A stretch of 7,870 nt of DNA from the NCBI GenBank assembly GCA_018716545.1, contig DVJU01000169.1, positions 1-7,870 on the forward strand, written 5' to 3'. Below are positions 6,466-7,870 of this stretch, one piece after another. The notes beneath the pieces are model-generated. The model made no database searches. It saw nothing but the letters and a program-made list of their open reading frames with translations, and was not told the origin of the DNA. Positions within the stretch are counted from its first letter, which is position 1. Each line of letters opens with the position of its first letter. This DNA comes from Scatomorpha pullicola (lineage in GTDB: Bacteria > Bacillota > Clostridia > Oscillospirales > Oscillospiraceae). Position numbers and translations under genes: made by a program.

Positions 6466-6488
6466 CCGACTGACAAAGCAAACTACAG

Positions 6489-6497
6489 TAAAGGGAG
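6489..6497 (+). promoter_or_regulatory. leuS ribosome-binding site with upstream complementary segment
   Basis: TAAAGGGAG stands 11 nt before the ATG at 6509. Its AAAGGG (6490-6495) can pair with CCCTTT at 6419-6424, extended by a G-U pair 6425/6489. That pairing would hide the site and cannot coexist with the 6419-6426/6457-6464 stem. Confidence 0.6.
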
Positions 6498-6508
6498 AAG
6501 CTAAAAAC

Positions 6509-7870
6509 ATGGGCTACGATTTCGCACGCATAGAGAAGAAATGGCAGAATTACTGGCTTGAGAACAAGACCTACAAGGCCGTGACCGGCGACAAGACGAG
6601 GAAGAAGTTCTATCCCCTCATCGAGTTCCCGTACCCGAGCGGAGACGGCCTGCACGTCGGCCATCCGAGGCCGTACACTGCCATGGACATAGTGGCGCGC
6701 AAGCGCCGCATGGAGGGTGAAAACGTCCTCTTTCCGATAGGCTTCGACGCCTTCGGACTGCCCACGGAGAACTACGCCATAGCCAACCACATGCATCCGC
6801 GCGACGTCACCAGGCGCAACATAGAGCGCTTTTCCAAGCAGCTGCAGATGCTGGGCTACAGCTTCGACTGGGATCGCGTGGTGGACACCACCGACCCGAA
6901 GTACTACAAGTGGACGCAGTGGATCTTCCTCCAGATGTACAAGCACGGCCTCGCCTACAAGGCCAGCATGCCCGTCAACTGGTGCACCAGCTGCAAGTGC
7001 GTCCTCGCCAACGAGGAGGTCGTCGAGGGCGTGTGCGAGCGCTGCGGCAGCCCCGTCATACGCAAGGAAAAGAGCCAGTGGATGCTGCGCATCACCGAGT
7101 ACGCGCAGAGGCTCATAGACGACCTGGACGACGTCGACTACATCGAGCGCGTCAAGATCCAGCAGCGCAACTGGATAGGCCGCTCCACCGGCGCCGAGGT
7201 CGACTTCAAGGCTACCACCGGAGACGTGATACGCGTCTTCACCACCCGCTGCGACACGCTTTTCGGCGCGACCTACATGGTCCTCTCGCCGGAGCATGAG
7301 CTTGTGAAGCGCTGGCTCGAGAGCGGCGCGATACAGAACTCCGACGAGGTCAAGGCCTACCAGGCCGCGGCCGCCGCCAAGTCAGACCTCGAGCGCACCG
7401 AGCTGAACAAGGACAAGACCGGCGTGCGCACCATCGGCGTCGACGCCGTGAACCCCGTCAACGGCGAAGTCATCCCCATCTTCCTCTCCGACTACGTCCT
7501 CGCCAGCTACGGCACCGGCGCCATCATGGCCGTCCCCGGCCACGACCAGCGCGACTGGGAGTTCGCCAAGGAGTTCAACCTGCCCATAGTCGAGGTTGTC
7601 AAGGGCGGCGACGTGACCAAGGAGGCGTGGATAAGCAAGGACGAGAACGCCATCATGGTCAACTCCGGCTTCCTGAACGGCATGAGCGTCAAGGCCGCTA
7701 TCCCCACCATGACCAAGTGGCTGGAGGAGAAGGGCATAGGCCGCAGCAAGGTCAATTACAAGCTGCGCGACTGGGTGTTCTCCCGCCAGCGCTACTGGGG
7801 CGAGCCCATCCCCCTGGTGCACTGCGAGAAGTGCGGCTGGCAGCCCATTGACGAGAGCGAGCTGCCCCTG
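6509..7870 (+). CDS. leuS: Leucyl-tRNA synthetase, N-terminal 454 residues (3' end outside window)
   Basis: Class I aminoacyl-tRNA synthetase that charges tRNA-Leu in the cytosol. The frame is open from ATG 6509 to the window end, about half of a typical 800-870 residue LeuRS. Seen in order: the HIGH motif as HVGHP (49-53); the catalytic block FPIGFDAFGLPTENYAIANH (75-94); a zinc-type site with NWCTSC (157-162) and CERCG (176-180); KSQWMLRITEYA; the CP1 editing domain with the Thr-rich TTRCDTLFGATY (245-256, Cys where many bacteria have Pro) and GTGAIMAVPGHDQRD (335-349), including the editing Asp346; then return to the catalytic core at LRDWVFSRQRYWGEPIP (419-435) and a second CEKCG (439-443). 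KMSKS and the anticodon-binding domain lie beyond the window. Proofreading residues are present, so editing is probably active. The start follows AAGGGAG, and the 82-nt upstream gap holds the RNA structure described. No T-box is present. Confidence 0.98.
   Translation, partial: MGYDFARIEKKWQNYWLENKTYKAVTGDKTRKKFYPLIEFPYPSGDGLHVGHPRPYTAMDIVARKRRMEGENVLFPIGFDAFGLPTENYAIANHMHPRDVTRRNIERFSKQLQMLGYSFDWDRVVDTTDPKYYKWTQWIFLQMYKHGLAYKASMPVNWCTSCKCVLANEEVVEGVCERCGSPVIRKEKSQWMLRITEYAQRLIDDLDDVDYIERVKIQQRNWIGRSTGAEVDFKATTGDVIRVFTTRCDTLFGATYMVLSPEHELVKRWLESGAIQNSDEVKAYQAAAAAKSDLERTELNKDKTGVRTIGVDAVNPVNGEVIPIFLSDYVLASYGTGAIMAVPGHDQRDWEFAKEFNLPIVEVVKGGDVTKEAWISKDENAIMVNSGFLNGMSVKAAIPTMTKWLEEKGIGRSKVNYKLRDWVFSRQRYWGEPIPLVHCEKCGWQPIDESELPL

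Noticed and set aside
6427..6467. Hammerhead-type self-cleaving ribozyme, suggested by the three-way junction
   Set aside because: The conserved CUGANGA and GAAA core segments are not present around the junction.
6427..6508. T-box leader or intrinsic terminator before leuS
   Set aside because: The gap is only 82 nt, lacks the conserved T-box sequence and specifier stem, and no T-run follows the hairpins.
7250..7255. Cys in place of Pro in the LeuRS editing motif (TTRCDT) as a possible editing defect
   Set aside because: The key Thr residues and the editing Asp (GHDQRD) are intact, and I recall Cys here in other clostridial LeuRS, so it is probably a lineage variant.
6431..7297. 288-codon minus-strand frame opposite leuS
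   Set aside because: It is antisense to a fully conserved leucyl-tRNA synthetase frame and has no recognisable motif.

Overview
This window is a tightly packed, single-strand (+) block of housekeeping genes. It looks like a GC-rich member of the Firmicutes, class Clostridia, most likely the Oscillospirales or a related gut lineage. Three things point there: the gene order smc, ftsY, rdgB/XTPase, yhbY, nadD-yqeK, LCP, rsfS, leuS; the Gram-positive character of the short FtsY, the YqeK-type HD domain and the LytR-CpsA-Psr (LCP) protein; and a leucyl-tRNA synthetase whose wording I associate with Clostridia. The placement is an inference without database support. The genome is GC-rich, yet about half of the isoleucine codons I counted are ATA.

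Layout. 1-1740 is the C-terminal part of the chromosome condensin Smc (hinge, return coiled coil, C-terminal ATPase half). 1706-2602 is ftsY, the SRP receptor. 2599-3198 is a RdgB/HAM1-type XTP/dITP pyrophosphatase. 3185-3493 is a small CRM-domain (YhbY) ribosome-assembly protein. 3490-4656 is a single protein joining a NadD nicotinate-nucleotide adenylyltransferase to a YqeK-type HD phosphohydrolase. 4656-6056 is an LCP-family cell-wall glycopolymer ligase with an unusually long tyrosine-rich cytoplasmic tail. 6076-6426 is rsfS (ribosomal silencing factor). 6509-7870 is the first part of leuS, which runs off the window end.

The first six genes overlap each other (35, 4, 14, 4 and 1 nt), and LCP to rsfS is a 19-nt gap. 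This is an operon with translational coupling. Most of the genes serve translation and growth: membrane targeting (FtsY), 50S assembly (YhbY), 50S silencing (RsfS) and tRNA charging (LeuS). NAD synthesis, nucleotide-pool cleaning, chromosome organisation and wall polymer attachment make up the rest. No stretch over 300 bases lacks a gene. No mobile element, CRISPR array, rRNA/tRNA gene or intrinsic terminator was seen.

The most interesting non-coding signal is the 82-nt gap between rsfS and leuS. The CCCTTTGA at the rsfS stop codon can pair perfectly with TCAAAGGG downstream, closing a three-way junction. It can alternatively pair with the AAAGGG of the leuS ribosome-binding site. These two pairings exclude each other, as expected of a translational switch. 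Two AT-rich codon islands inside genes carry promoter-like sequences: a well-formed extended -10 promoter inside the yqeK part at 4276-4304, and a perfect TATAAT inside smc at 1197-1202.
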